36,211 nt of DNA. Origin: Planctomycetota bacterium. GTDB taxonomy: Bacteria; Planctomycetota; UBA1135. The notes under the pieces are model-generated. The model searched no databases, was not told where the DNA came from, and worked only from the letters and a program-made list of their open reading frames with translations. The DNA is taken from positions 1-36,211 of the forward strand of contig JAJRZS010000033.1 in assembly GCA_024275135.1 (NCBI GenBank). The letters are read 5' to 3'. Position numbers and translations under genes: made by a program. Shown piece after piece: positions 1 through 7,310 of this stretch (the first letter of the stretch is position 1; every line of letters begins with the position of its first letter).

Positions 1-101
1 GGGATTACGGTGAAGACGCCGACGGTCACCCCAGCGATGGTGCTGGGAGTGATGCGGGAGAGGATTTCGGGGCCGGAAATCTTGGCTTGGAGGTGGCCCA
101 A
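1..101 (-). CDS. 5' end of an unidentified gene, running off the window
   Basis: A minus-strand frame is open from a TTG codon at 101 to the window edge, giving about 33 residues. The start is preceded by TAAGG with 7 bases of spacing, a reasonable ribosome binding site, and lies 36 bp downstream of the PhoU-like gene. The peptide contains KISGPEILSRITPS and then a hydrophobic stretch (IAGVTVGVFTVI) that could begin a membrane segment. Third codon positions are mostly C, as in neighbouring genes, whereas the overlapping plus-strand frame (stop at 112-114) is dominated by third-position G. I do not recognise the family. It may be a membrane protein in the same operon as the phosphate genes; the TTG start is inferred. 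Confidence 0.4.
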   Translation of the reverse strand, partial: MGHLQAKISGPEILSRITPSTIAGVTVGVFTVI

Positions 102-136
102 GAAGATGCCTTAGTGCCCAGCGAAGTAGGCCAGAT

Positions 137-808
137 TCAGGATCTGGATTCTTCGTCCTCGTCGTAATAATCCAGTTTATCAACCGGAACCAAAATGGAA
201 GTAATGATGTTCAACGAGTGCGAAACAATCCGCTTAAAGTACCGATAAGCCAGTGCACTGGTAGCAGAGCGCCCATCCGCGTCCTCCCGCTGAACCATCT
301 TCACAGCCTGCGCATCGCAATGTTGAGCTAAGGCATCCGCCTGGGCAACAAAGGCTTTGGCATCTTCCAAATCTTCGGTCTGGTAGATGTTTCGTGCCTT
401 GGCAAGTAGTCGAGTGATTTTTGACTTGCACTCCAATAAATCATCCATCACTTCAGGCGCACAACCTCGTCCATCGCGGGCTAAGTCGAAAATGTTTTTG
501 CAGTAGTCACCGATACGCTCTGCGTCCTTCACGATACTCATCAGCACCAAATCACTAGCAATCGCATCCGTACCATGCATCGTGAGATGAGTGATGATGC
601 GGCGTCGAATGCGACGCTCCAATTTGTTGATGCGCTTATCTGTCGCCCACAAATCTTCTTTCACCACTTCAGGATCAGTGCCAGCCAGCAATGCGTTTGA
701 AGATGTTTCAAACATATAGCGGCCGTCTTCGAGCATTTGCTCGAAGTAATGCAACACTTCTTCGGCAGAAGTAACGCTGGATTGAATTCGTTTGAGCCAG
801 TGAAACAT
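137..808 (-). CDS. PhoU-like (PhoU/DUF47-type) helical regulator
   Basis: A 223-residue, almost entirely helical protein. Around residues 80-110 it has the pattern LVLMSIVKDAERIGDYCKNI, typical of PhoU repeats, in which acidic residues near an ERIGD signature bind metal. PhoU-family proteins regulate phosphate uptake, acting with PstSCAB/PhoR or with Na+/phosphate cotransporters. No two-component genes or Pst transporter are nearby, and the gene lies 13 bp downstream of a Na+/Pi cotransporter gene on the same strand. I therefore infer that it modulates that transporter, as PhoU domains fused to NptA-type proteins are thought to do. The C-terminus is very acidic (DYYDEDEE). Family assignment is confident; the regulatory partner is inferred. 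Confidence 0.85.
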   Translation of the reverse strand: MFHWLKRIQSSVTSAEEVLHYFEQMLEDGRYMFETSSNALLAGTDPEVVKEDLWATDKRINKLERRIRRRIITHLTMHGTDAIASDLVLMSIVKDAERIGDYCKNIFDLARDGRGCAPEVMDDLLECKSKITRLLAKARNIYQTEDLEDAKAFVAQADALAQHCDAQAVKMVQREDADGRSATSALAYRYFKRIVSHSLNIITSILVPVDKLDYYDEDEESRS

Positions 809-821
809 GATGTATTAGGGA

Positions 822-1976
822 TTAGAGCAGGAGGATGCCAAGCAGCGGGACGAGAACAAATACGATAGCCACATAAGCCAGAACGGCAAGTTTGTTTCGC
901 ACTGCCGCATTGGCAAGCCCTTCGGCGAGACGAATTGGAATGCGACGAATAGAGCGCAAAGGAAACACAAGCAGGGTAGCCAACACATTAAACAACACAT
1001 GGACTAAAGCAATATGCAAGCCATCAAAGTCGGTGGCCAAGGAGGCTAAAAAAGCGGTGATGGTCGTGCCGATATTGGCGCCAATCATCACTGGGAAGGC
1101 ATTTTCTAAACTCAACACCCCAGAAGAACAAAGGGGAACCATTAACGAAGTTGTAATACTAGAGCTCTGTACAGCAATCGTAATGATAACGCCCACCACA
1201 ATACCAATGATGCCAGCCTTTTTTAGCGCAGAATTCATTGCCTTTTCTGCCTTATCCGCAACCACCGTCCGCATCAGCTTGGTAATGGTGGTAAGCGAAA
1301 CAACAATAAGCCCCAGGCCAACAATCAACATAAATACCGACAGCCAACCACCGACGGCGCCGATTGCCTCCAACCCGCCTTGCACCCAATGAGCCACTTC
1401 TTTCACAGCAGACTTGAGCGGACTATCGAACTTGCCACCAGCATCCCCAACTGGCAATCGGTGGGCAAACCAAGCCGCACCATCCGACAAAAATCCGGTA
1501 GCGATTTGCAAAGGTAAAAAGACTGCAACCGCAATCAGGTTGAAGAAATCATGCACCGTCGCTGCCGCAAAAGCGCGCCGAAATTCCGTATCGCGCCCAA
1601 TGCTGCCAATGGATACCAAAGTATTGGTAATGGTGGTGCCAATGTTTGCCCCCATCACCATGGGTGCCGCCATCTCCACCGATAAACTGCCGGACCCCAC
1701 CAACGCCACAATCGTCGAGGTGGTCACCGAAGAAGATTGCACCAAAACCGTAGCCAAAATCCCTGCCGCTAAACCGGCAAAAGGATTCGACACCTCTTGA
1801 AACAAATGCTCTGTGTAATCCGCGCCAAGTAACTTAATTCCTGACTCCATCAATTTGATGGCAACCAGAAAGAGAAACAAAAGCCCCAGAAGCCCCACAA
1901 TACGCACCAACATCGGAGTGGACTTCGACTCTGCATTCACCGAGGGAGGAGGGGGCGCTGCGGGTGGAGATGACAT
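822..1976 (-). CDS. Na+/phosphate cotransporter (NptA/PNaS family)
   Basis: A 384-residue inner-membrane protein that should import inorganic phosphate with Na+. It shows the inverted duplication of the family: two copies of a QSSS motif (LVQSSSVTTS and AVQSSSITTS), each followed by a GANIGTT motif. These form the substrate and ion site in PNaS transporters. About eight hydrophobic segments are visible. An upstream start at 2078 would run into modC, so the ATG at 1976 is preferred; it gives a Pro/Ala-rich cytoplasmic head (MSSPPAAPPPPS) before the first membrane segment. The gene follows modC by 67 bp and precedes the PhoU-like gene by 13 bp. The usual C-terminal PhoU domain of longer relatives is absent and appears to be supplied by that separate gene. 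Confidence 0.88.
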   Translation of the reverse strand: MSSPPAAPPPPSVNAESKSTPMLVRIVGLLGLLFLFLVAIKLMESGIKLLGADYTEHLFQEVSNPFAGLAAGILATVLVQSSSVTTSTIVALVGSGSLSVEMAAPMVMGANIGTTITNTLVSIGSIGRDTEFRRAFAAATVHDFFNLIAVAVFLPLQIATGFLSDGAAWFAHRLPVGDAGGKFDSPLKSAVKEVAHWVQGGLEAIGAVGGWLSVFMLIVGLGLIVVSLTTITKLMRTVVADKAEKAMNSALKKAGIIGIVVGVIITIAVQSSSITTSLMVPLCSSGVLSLENAFPVMIGANIGTTITAFLASLATDFDGLHIALVHVLFNVLATLLVFPLRSIRRIPIRLAEGLANAAVRNKLAVLAYVAIVFVLVPLLGILLL

Positions 1977-2043
1977 GGGGGGAATCTTGCTGTGGACGCC
2001 ACGATAGTAGCGATGCGCCTTGCCTTGTCGATAATTCTCCCCA

Positions 2044-3108
2044 TCAATGCAAAAGGCCAACGCTTTTGATTTGCGCAAAGACTCTCTGCTGCGAGGTCAG
2101 GCCAAGTTCTGCTGCCGATTTCTGGGTAATTCGGGCCAATATGCCAACCTCCCCCACACGCAAACGCACCAACACTTGAGCATCTCCTTGATTTTGAAAG
2201 GCCTCCACGGTGGCAGGGAAAATATTTTGAATACTAGTCCCTTGCTGATGCTGCAAGGTAAGGCTGACGTCTCGGGCGGCGATCCGCAAACGCACTTGTT
2301 TGCCCAAAGCAACCACACGTCCGGGCACCACCAAATGACCACCCGAAAACCCCAAGCTGGTGAGGTGGAATTCCTCGTCGAAGCCCACGCAAGTAGCCTC
2401 CATCACCGCACATGCATCCGCATCTCGGGCCAGGGGCAAGTCAAGATTGGTCAGCATCTCGTCAATCGGACCAGAAGCCAAGACTCCAGGCTCCCCCATC
2501 AGCACCAGATAGTTCGCCAAACGCGTCACCTCTTCCAAAGAATGGCTCACATAGAGGATGGGAGTAGATAGTTTCCACGTAACGGCCTCCAGCATCGGTA
2601 GAAGGCTTCTTTTGCTCTGGAGATCCAAGGATGCCAAAGGCTCGTCCATCAACAAAATCTCAGGGCCCTTCGCCAAAGCCCGCGCAATCGCCACCCGTTG
2701 CTTCTCTCCCCCTGAAAGCTGATGTATCTTGCGAGGCAAGAGCTCATTAAGATGCAAAAGCGCAATCACCTCATCCAAATCCACTGCGGCTTGTTCCCGC
2801 CGGCGCTTCACAGCATATTTGAGATTTCCAAGAACCGTGAGATGAGCGAATAAACTGGGCTCTTGAAAAACAAAGGCCAAGGACCGTTTGTGGGGTGGCA
2901 ACCACCTCGCTTTACCTTGCCAAATTTGGTCTCGAAATTGAACCTCGCTTTCCGCATGCCGGTCCAAACCCGCAAGCGCACGCAAAAGGCTCGTCTTCCC
3001 ACAACCAGATGGTCCGAAAAGTGCAGTGACTCCATGACTGGGTGCCTCGAGGTCCATTTTCTTTTGAAAATGTTTTTGGCCAAAAGAAATGGAAGCGCGT
3101 AAGGTCAT
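2044..3108 (-). CDS. modC: Molybdate ABC transporter, ATP-binding protein ModC
   Basis: A 354-residue ATPase that powers molybdate import. The N-terminal ABC domain has Walker A (GPSGCGKTS, about residue 32), the LSGGEKQRVAIARAL signature, Walker B (ILLMDEPLASLD) and a switch histidine (YVSHSLEEV). Residues from about 285 match the molybdate-binding TOBE/MOP domain of ModC (VRLRIAARDVSLTLQ and the closing VGILARITQKSA region). That C-terminal domain and the adjacent modB and modA genes separate it from sulfate or polyamine ATPases. The start overlaps the modB stop by 4 bp (ATGA), so translation is probably coupled. Confidence 0.93.
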   Translation of the reverse strand: MTLRASISFGQKHFQKKMDLEAPSHGVTALFGPSGCGKTSLLRALAGLDRHAESEVQFRDQIWQGKARWLPPHKRSLAFVFQEPSLFAHLTVLGNLKYAVKRRREQAAVDLDEVIALLHLNELLPRKIHQLSGGEKQRVAIARALAKGPEILLMDEPLASLDLQSKRSLLPMLEAVTWKLSTPILYVSHSLEEVTRLANYLVLMGEPGVLASGPIDEMLTNLDLPLARDADACAVMEATCVGFDEEFHLTSLGFSGGHLVVPGRVVALGKQVRLRIAARDVSLTLQHQQGTSIQNIFPATVEAFQNQGDAQVLVRLRVGEVGILARITQKSAAELGLTSQQRVFAQIKSVGLLH

Positions 3109-3788
3109 ATCTTGGTAAAACGAAAACGTCGGTGGGAAGCATAAATCAACATAAGCAAAACAAAAGACGCCAACAACAACCCTCCCGCCAAGGTGTGGGC
3201 TTGGCCATATTCCATACTTTCGACGTGATCATAAATAGCAATCGACAGCACCTTGGTTTGTCCGGGGATATTGCCGCCAATCATCAACACGACTCCAAAC
3301 TCGCCGATGGTATGCGCAAATCCAAGCACCGTTGCCGTTAAAAAACCAGGCATAGCCAGCGGCACCGCCACCGAAAAAAAGCGATCCCAAGGTGCGGCGC
3401 CCAAAGTAGCCGCCACTTCCAACGGTCGGCGGCCAATGGAACTGAAGGCGTCTTGCAATGGCTGCACAACAAAGGGCAGCGAATACAACACCGACCCCAT
3501 CACTAATCCCGAAAAGGTGAAGGCCGGAGCCTCCAAACCAAGGCTATTCATCCATCCACCCAACCAACCTTGAGGCCCTAGGACCAAAAGCAAATAAAAA
3601 CCGAGAACAGTGGGCGGAAGGATTAGCGGCAGAGCCACCACAGCTTCCGCCACGAACCTATAACGCCAGGTACTGCGCGCCAACCACCAAGCCAAAGGCG
3701 TGCCCAAAAACAGCAGGATAGAAGTTGTCCATGCTGCAAGTTTCAGGGTAATCACTAAGGCCTGAAAATCCGCTTCGGTGAAAGTCAT
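3105..3788 (-). CDS. modB: Molybdate ABC transporter, permease ModB
   Basis: A 227-residue inner-membrane permease with about five or six hydrophobic segments. The cytoplasmic coupling loop is typical of ModB: EVAATLGAAPWDRFFSVAVP followed by GFLTATVLGFAHTIGEFG. The PLILPPTVLGFYLL segment is also characteristic. It should form the transmembrane channel of the ModABC importer as a homodimer. The gene overlaps modA and modC by 4 bp at each end, so the three genes form one tightly coupled operon. The length is normal for the family. Confidence 0.93.
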   Translation of the reverse strand: MTFTEADFQALVITLKLAAWTTSILLFLGTPLAWWLARSTWRYRFVAEAVVALPLILPPTVLGFYLLLVLGPQGWLGGWMNSLGLEAPAFTFSGLVMGSVLYSLPFVVQPLQDAFSSIGRRPLEVAATLGAAPWDRFFSVAVPLAMPGFLTATVLGFAHTIGEFGVVLMIGGNIPGQTKVLSIAIYDHVESMEYGQAHTLAGGLLLASFVLLMLIYASHRRFRFTKI

Positions 3789-4597
3789 GGGAGGTCGTAG
3801 CCAGCGGCTCGGATGATTTTACGCGCCTCCTCACCCAACAGAAACTGCAGAAACGCCTTCGCCTCATCGCCGTCGCGAAGAATGACAGCATACTGGCGCA
3901 GTGGTGGGTACATCGTTTGCGGAACCTCCCAAATGGAACCACGCGCCTCGGCAGCCAAACGCAACACTTGGGAACGCGCAACCAAACCGAGCTCTGCATT
4001 GCCACTGAGCACAAACTGGAAAGCCTGACCGACATTTTCCCCGCGCACTAGGCGTGCTTGCAAACTCTGCCACAATCCCAGGCCTTCCAACGCACTTCGG
4101 GCGGCTTTCCCATAAGGAGCGAACTCGGGATTGGCTACAGCCAGATGGTGCCAATGGTTTTGCTCCAACACCTCTATTCCTTTGTCCACAAAGCCGGGTT
4201 GGGCGCTCCACAAGACCAATCGCCCCATGGCATAGCACCTGTTGCTGCCTGCAACACCAAATCCTTGTTCAACGAGTCTTTGCGGATGCTCCGCATCGGC
4301 AGCCAGAAAAACATCGAAGGGTGCGCCATGAACAATTTGCGCATAATGTTTACCTGTAGAGCCGGGGCTCAAAACCAACGAGATACCGATTTCCCGCTCA
4401 AAGACAGCACCGACTTCCTCCAAGGTTTGCGCAAAATTACTAGCAACCGCGACATGCAAAGACAAGCTATCTCCACCCTGCACTCCCGTCTCTTGTTTGA
4501 CACAAGAAACAAGTAGTACGAGGCTCCAGGCCCAAACCCACTGCGGTTGGCATCGCAGGCAGGCAAAGCCGAAGAAGGAGATGGAATTCGAGTTCAT
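3785..4597 (-). CDS. modA: Molybdate-binding lipoprotein ModA
   Basis: A 270-residue substrate-binding protein of the molybdate importer. The chosen ATG at 4597 gives a signal sequence whose hydrophobic core (WSLVLLVSC) ends in a lipobox, so a lipidated periplasmic protein is likely. The mature part begins LHVAVASNFAQTLEEV and contains SPGSTGKHYAQIVHGAPFDVFLAADAEHP, the usual oxyanion-binding pattern of ModA/WtpA proteins. A C-terminal ILRDGDEAKAFLQFLLG segment is also characteristic. An in-frame start 12 codons upstream (4633) would run into the preceding cupredoxin gene and is less likely. It is the first gene of modABC, 42 bp after the cupredoxin gene. No ModE-type operator was recognised upstream. 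Confidence 0.9.
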   Translation of the reverse strand: MNSNSISFFGFACLRCQPQWVWAWSLVLLVSCVKQETGVQGGDSLSLHVAVASNFAQTLEEVGAVFEREIGISLVLSPGSTGKHYAQIVHGAPFDVFLAADAEHPQRLVEQGFGVAGSNRCYAMGRLVLWSAQPGFVDKGIEVLEQNHWHHLAVANPEFAPYGKAARSALEGLGLWQSLQARLVRGENVGQAFQFVLSGNAELGLVARSQVLRLAAEARGSIWEVPQTMYPPLRQYAVILRDGDEAKAFLQFLLGEEARKIIRAAGYDLP

Positions 4598-4639
4598 CGC
4601 AGAGGGCGGCCCATGATAACCATCCCTCAACACCCTCGA

Positions 4640-5542
4640 CTAAACCACTTGGATTTCCGTCTGCACGCTACCTAAAACCGCCCCAGTATGGTCATCCAAA
4701 TACTCGATGGTGGCATTCCACAAACCTGGGGTGGCTCCGGTAAAGAGGAGGTCGTATCGCTCTCCAGGACCAAGCTCCCATTCCGTTACCGTCGGCATGC
4801 TTGGCATCGGTCGGCCATCACTGGCAGCAACCACAAAGGACAAACCGCCTAAGCGAATTCGGGCCCATTGATAGGCATAACTGGCAACGCGAATGTAGGC
4901 CGTTTGCCCCACCGGCACCACCACGCGGGAATACAAATCTGCTTTAGCCCCAGCCGTTTCCAAACCATTGAGCAAAAAGGCATCAGGGCGAAAACGCGCC
5001 GTACCAGGGCCAGAGATGGAAAGATTCATCCATGTGGTATCCAAGGTGCTAAGCTGCCAAAGCACTTCTTCTTGAAAAACAGGACCGCCGGTCCAAGCCA
5101 AATCAGTGCGACCACCAGGAGGCCGAACGATTACCGTGCCATACATACCGCGGGCATAGTGGAGCACGGTATCTACATGGCAGTGGTAGTGATAGGTGCC
5201 CGCATGGGGTGCTAAAAATTGGTAGGTATGATTGCCCATTCCAGGAATGGAAAAGGAAGTCGAGGGAACCCCATCATTGGCTTGGTCCACGTCCATACCA
5301 TGCAGATGAATGGTGTGATCCATCATGCTGCGATTGGCAAAGTTCAACGTGATTTGCTGGCCCTCAATACACTCAATATGGGCGGAAGGGATATCGCGAT
5401 CGCCCATAAAGCCGCGTCCCGACATCACCGGACCATCAGTGAAATACCAGGCGGTGTAAGTTTGTCCACCCACCACAACGCTACCATTCATCCGCGAAGT
5501 GAGGGAAAAGGTAGTGCCGACGTTTTGTCCGAGTCCTGCCAT
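4640..5542 (-). CDS. Multicopper-oxidase-type cupredoxin protein carrying a type-1 copper site, no signal peptide
   Basis: A 300-residue protein with two cupredoxin domains. Domain 1 (about 50-140) has DHTIHLHG (H76, H79, H81) and HYHCHVDTVLHYARGM (H120, C121, H122, H128, M133). By homology with multicopper oxidases, H76, C121, H128 and M133 would form the type-1 copper site, and H79, H81, H120 and H122 half of a trinuclear cluster. Domain 2 (about 170-300) has no HxH motif. No signal peptide is visible at the N-terminus (MAGLGQNVGTTFSL), although copper oxidases normally act outside the cytoplasm. The gene starts 8 bp after the Tat-exported cupredoxin gene, which carries the complementary HxH pair, so I infer a two-subunit oxidase. 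The type-1 loop is longer (Cys to His +7) than in classical members (+5). Substrate unknown. Confidence 0.8.
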   Translation of the reverse strand: MAGLGQNVGTTFSLTSRMNGSVVVGGQTYTAWYFTDGPVMSGRGFMGDRDIPSAHIECIEGQQITLNFANRSMMDHTIHLHGMDVDQANDGVPSTSFSIPGMGNHTYQFLAPHAGTYHYHCHVDTVLHYARGMYGTVIVRPPGGRTDLAWTGGPVFQEEVLWQLSTLDTTWMNLSISGPGTARFRPDAFLLNGLETAGAKADLYSRVVVPVGQTAYIRVASYAYQWARIRLGGLSFVVAASDGRPMPSMPTVTEWELGPGERYDLLFTGATPGLWNATIEYLDDHTGAVLGSVQTEIQVV

Positions 5543-5550
5543 CGATATTT

Positions 5551-6516
5551 CTAAGTTGCTTGGATGAGAGTGAGTTGGCCGTAAGGATAAAGGCCATTAG
5601 CCGTGACTGCCGTAAGGGAGTGTGGGTGTACCGGATAGGTACCCACCTGATTCACGGTCAAAATCACATCGGTGCTGCCGGAGGCGGGCACTTCCACCGT
5701 GTCTTTTGCCGGCAGTGTGGTATTGGGGATGTTGTTTTTCGCCGCAATCTCCACGTGATAACCGTGGAAGTGAATGGATTGCCGCATTCTTCCCGAATTG
5801 GACAGGCGCAATAACACACGCTCGCCCAACAAGCATGCAATTAAGCAATCGGGATGCGTTGATGTGGCAGGATAAGAAAGGCCGTTCAGCGTGAAAAAAT
5901 TAGGCTCGTAGACCGCTTGATTGGGCATGCGACCGGCGGCGGCAGCAGAGTTCCAGCGCTCATCGGAATCTTGGTAATGAAGAATGTATTCCCGATCGAA
6001 ACTTGGCCCACCAACCCACAATTCTTGCAACCCGCTGGCGGGGCGAGAAACGAACACTCCTGCCAAACCCAAGGGACCTGAAAAATCGCGATATTGGGCT
6101 TGGCTTAACAGATAGCTACCGGCAGGAGGAGCGGTGAATGAAAACCAATAGCGTTGTCCAGGGGGAATCAGAGGCCCAGTGGCAACACCCAAGATTTCTG
6201 GCCGAATGGATACGGCGAGATTATTTTGCACTCCCACTACCACCAGGGTGCCCTCAACGGCCTCGAAAAATGGCAAGTTACCGCGGGTTGCTGAACCGAG
6301 CAAGGGTTGGTAACGGAAAAAATCCACGACCGAGCCATCTTGGAAACTCTCCTGCAAAGCCACCGCCTCAACCGCCCACAGGGTGTAGGCTGGCTGCGAG
6401 GCAAAAAGATGGGTTAAGCCAAACGGACTTTGTGCAGCAGTGGCAACACCGGCCATGGTCGCCATGCCTTGAAGAAAGCGACGGCGGGAGAGCGAGGAGG
6501 GAGGTGGTAAGGACAT
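5551..6516 (-). CDS. Tat-exported cupredoxin protein carrying half of a trinuclear copper site
   Basis: A 321-residue protein beginning with a twin-arginine signal (SLSRRRFLQG, then a hydrophobic stretch and an Ala-rich cleavage region). The ATG at 6516 is preferred over an upstream TTG at 6573 because it places this signal at the N-terminus. The first cupredoxin domain (about 45-160) has lost all copper ligands. The second (about 215-321) keeps HFHGYH (H249, H251) and HPHS (H297, H299). The type-1 positions are gone: Gln replaces the first His, Pro the Cys, and the final His and Met are absent. It therefore resembles the domain of a multicopper oxidase that gives only half of the trinuclear cluster. 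It sits directly upstream of the type-1-bearing protein and probably forms a complex with it. Confidence 0.8.
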   Translation of the reverse strand: MSLPPPSSLSRRRFLQGMATMAGVATAAQSPFGLTHLFASQPAYTLWAVEAVALQESFQDGSVVDFFRYQPLLGSATRGNLPFFEAVEGTLVVVGVQNNLAVSIRPEILGVATGPLIPPGQRYWFSFTAPPAGSYLLSQAQYRDFSGPLGLAGVFVSRPASGLQELWVGGPSFDREYILHYQDSDERWNSAAAAGRMPNQAVYEPNFFTLNGLSYPATSTHPDCLIACLLGERVLLRLSNSGRMRQSIHFHGYHVEIAAKNNIPNTTLPAKDTVEVPASGSTDVILTVNQVGTYPVHPHSLTAVTANGLYPYGQLTLIQAT

Positions 6517-6595
6517 GAGGAAGCAATAACGGTTGCCAGCAAAGCCTACCACTGAAATTCCAATCCATACCAAGTTTCTTGCTTAGAATCTCACC

Positions 6596-7219
6596 ATGCC
6601 GAGCGGTCTCCTCCTCGCCTCTACCAACGCGAAAAAATACCGAGAGCTCTGTCGTTTATGCCAGGATCTCCCCTTGCCTATTCTGAGCCCAAAAGATCTC
6701 TCCTTTCAGCTTCCCGAGGTAGAGGAAGACCAACCAGATTTTGTCGGCAACGCGAAAAAGAAGGCCTTGAGTGCCGCCTTTGCCGTTGCCCAGCGTGGCT
6801 ACAAAAACCTTTGGGTGTTGGCGGACGATTCTGGTTTGATGGTGGATGCCCTTAATGGATCCCCTGGAGTGCATTCTGCTCGCTATTCGGGGGTAGCCGG
6901 AGACGGCCAGGATGCAGCCAACAACCGCAAACTTTTGGCCGCCTTGGCTGGTATCCCAGAAGCCAACCGCGGGGCGGGCTTTTACTGCTGCCTCGCCGTG
7001 GCCGACGCCAACAGCATCCTTTTCACCGCAGAAGGCAAGGTCCGCGGGCGCATTCTCCTCCACGCCGACGGCGACGCCGGATTTGGCTACGACCCACTGT
7101 TCTACCACCCACCTTCCGCAAGCAGCTTCGCTCGTCTACGCCCCGAACAGAAAGCGGCCGTCAGCCATCGCGGTCGAGCTTTTGCACAACTAAAAATTTG
7201 GCTACAGGAGCAATGCTAG
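6596..7219 (+). CDS. rdgB: Non-canonical purine NTP pyrophosphatase (RdgB/HAM1)
   Basis: A 207-residue homologue of RdgB, which hydrolyses dITP, XTP and ITP to monophosphates and keeps deaminated purines out of nucleic acids. Motifs in order are LLLASTNAKKYRE at the N-terminus (substrate loop), FVGNAKKKAL, the catalytic LADDSGLMVDALNGSPGVHS block with its paired Asp residues, GFGYDPLF, and the closing SHRGRAF (SHRGxA in the family). The length is standard. The gene is divergent from the cupredoxin operon across about 80 bp and is followed by lepA on the same strand. Confidence 0.95.
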   Translation: MPSGLLLASTNAKKYRELCRLCQDLPLPILSPKDLSFQLPEVEEDQPDFVGNAKKKALSAAFAVAQRGYKNLWVLADDSGLMVDALNGSPGVHSARYSGVAGDGQDAANNRKLLAALAGIPEANRGAGFYCCLAVADANSILFTAEGKVRGRILLHADGDAGFGYDPLFYHPPSASSFARLRPEQKAAVSHRGRAFAQLKIWLQEQC

Positions 7220-7310
7220 CCCTACCCGAGCAAACTCAGAACGAATACAAAGCGACTGTCGTATGATACGCGGTCCGGCAACCTGTCAAACCTCCTTGCC
7301 GAACGTCTGC

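Noticed and set aside
1..114. A plus-strand frame reading to TAG at 112-114 at the left edge.
   Set aside because: Third codon positions are mostly G, unlike neighbouring genes, whereas the overlapping minus-strand frame shows the C-rich pattern and a ribosome binding site.
892..1392. A plus-strand frame of 166 codons over the Na+/Pi cotransporter gene.
   Set aside because: It is the complement of a clearly conserved transporter and reads as low-complexity Ser/Thr/Pro sequence with no family features.
5543..5565. Programmed frameshift joining the two cupredoxin genes.
   Set aside because: A -1 shift would be needed, but no slippery heptamer or downstream structure is evident; a stop followed by an ATG 8 bp later is explained by two coupled genes.
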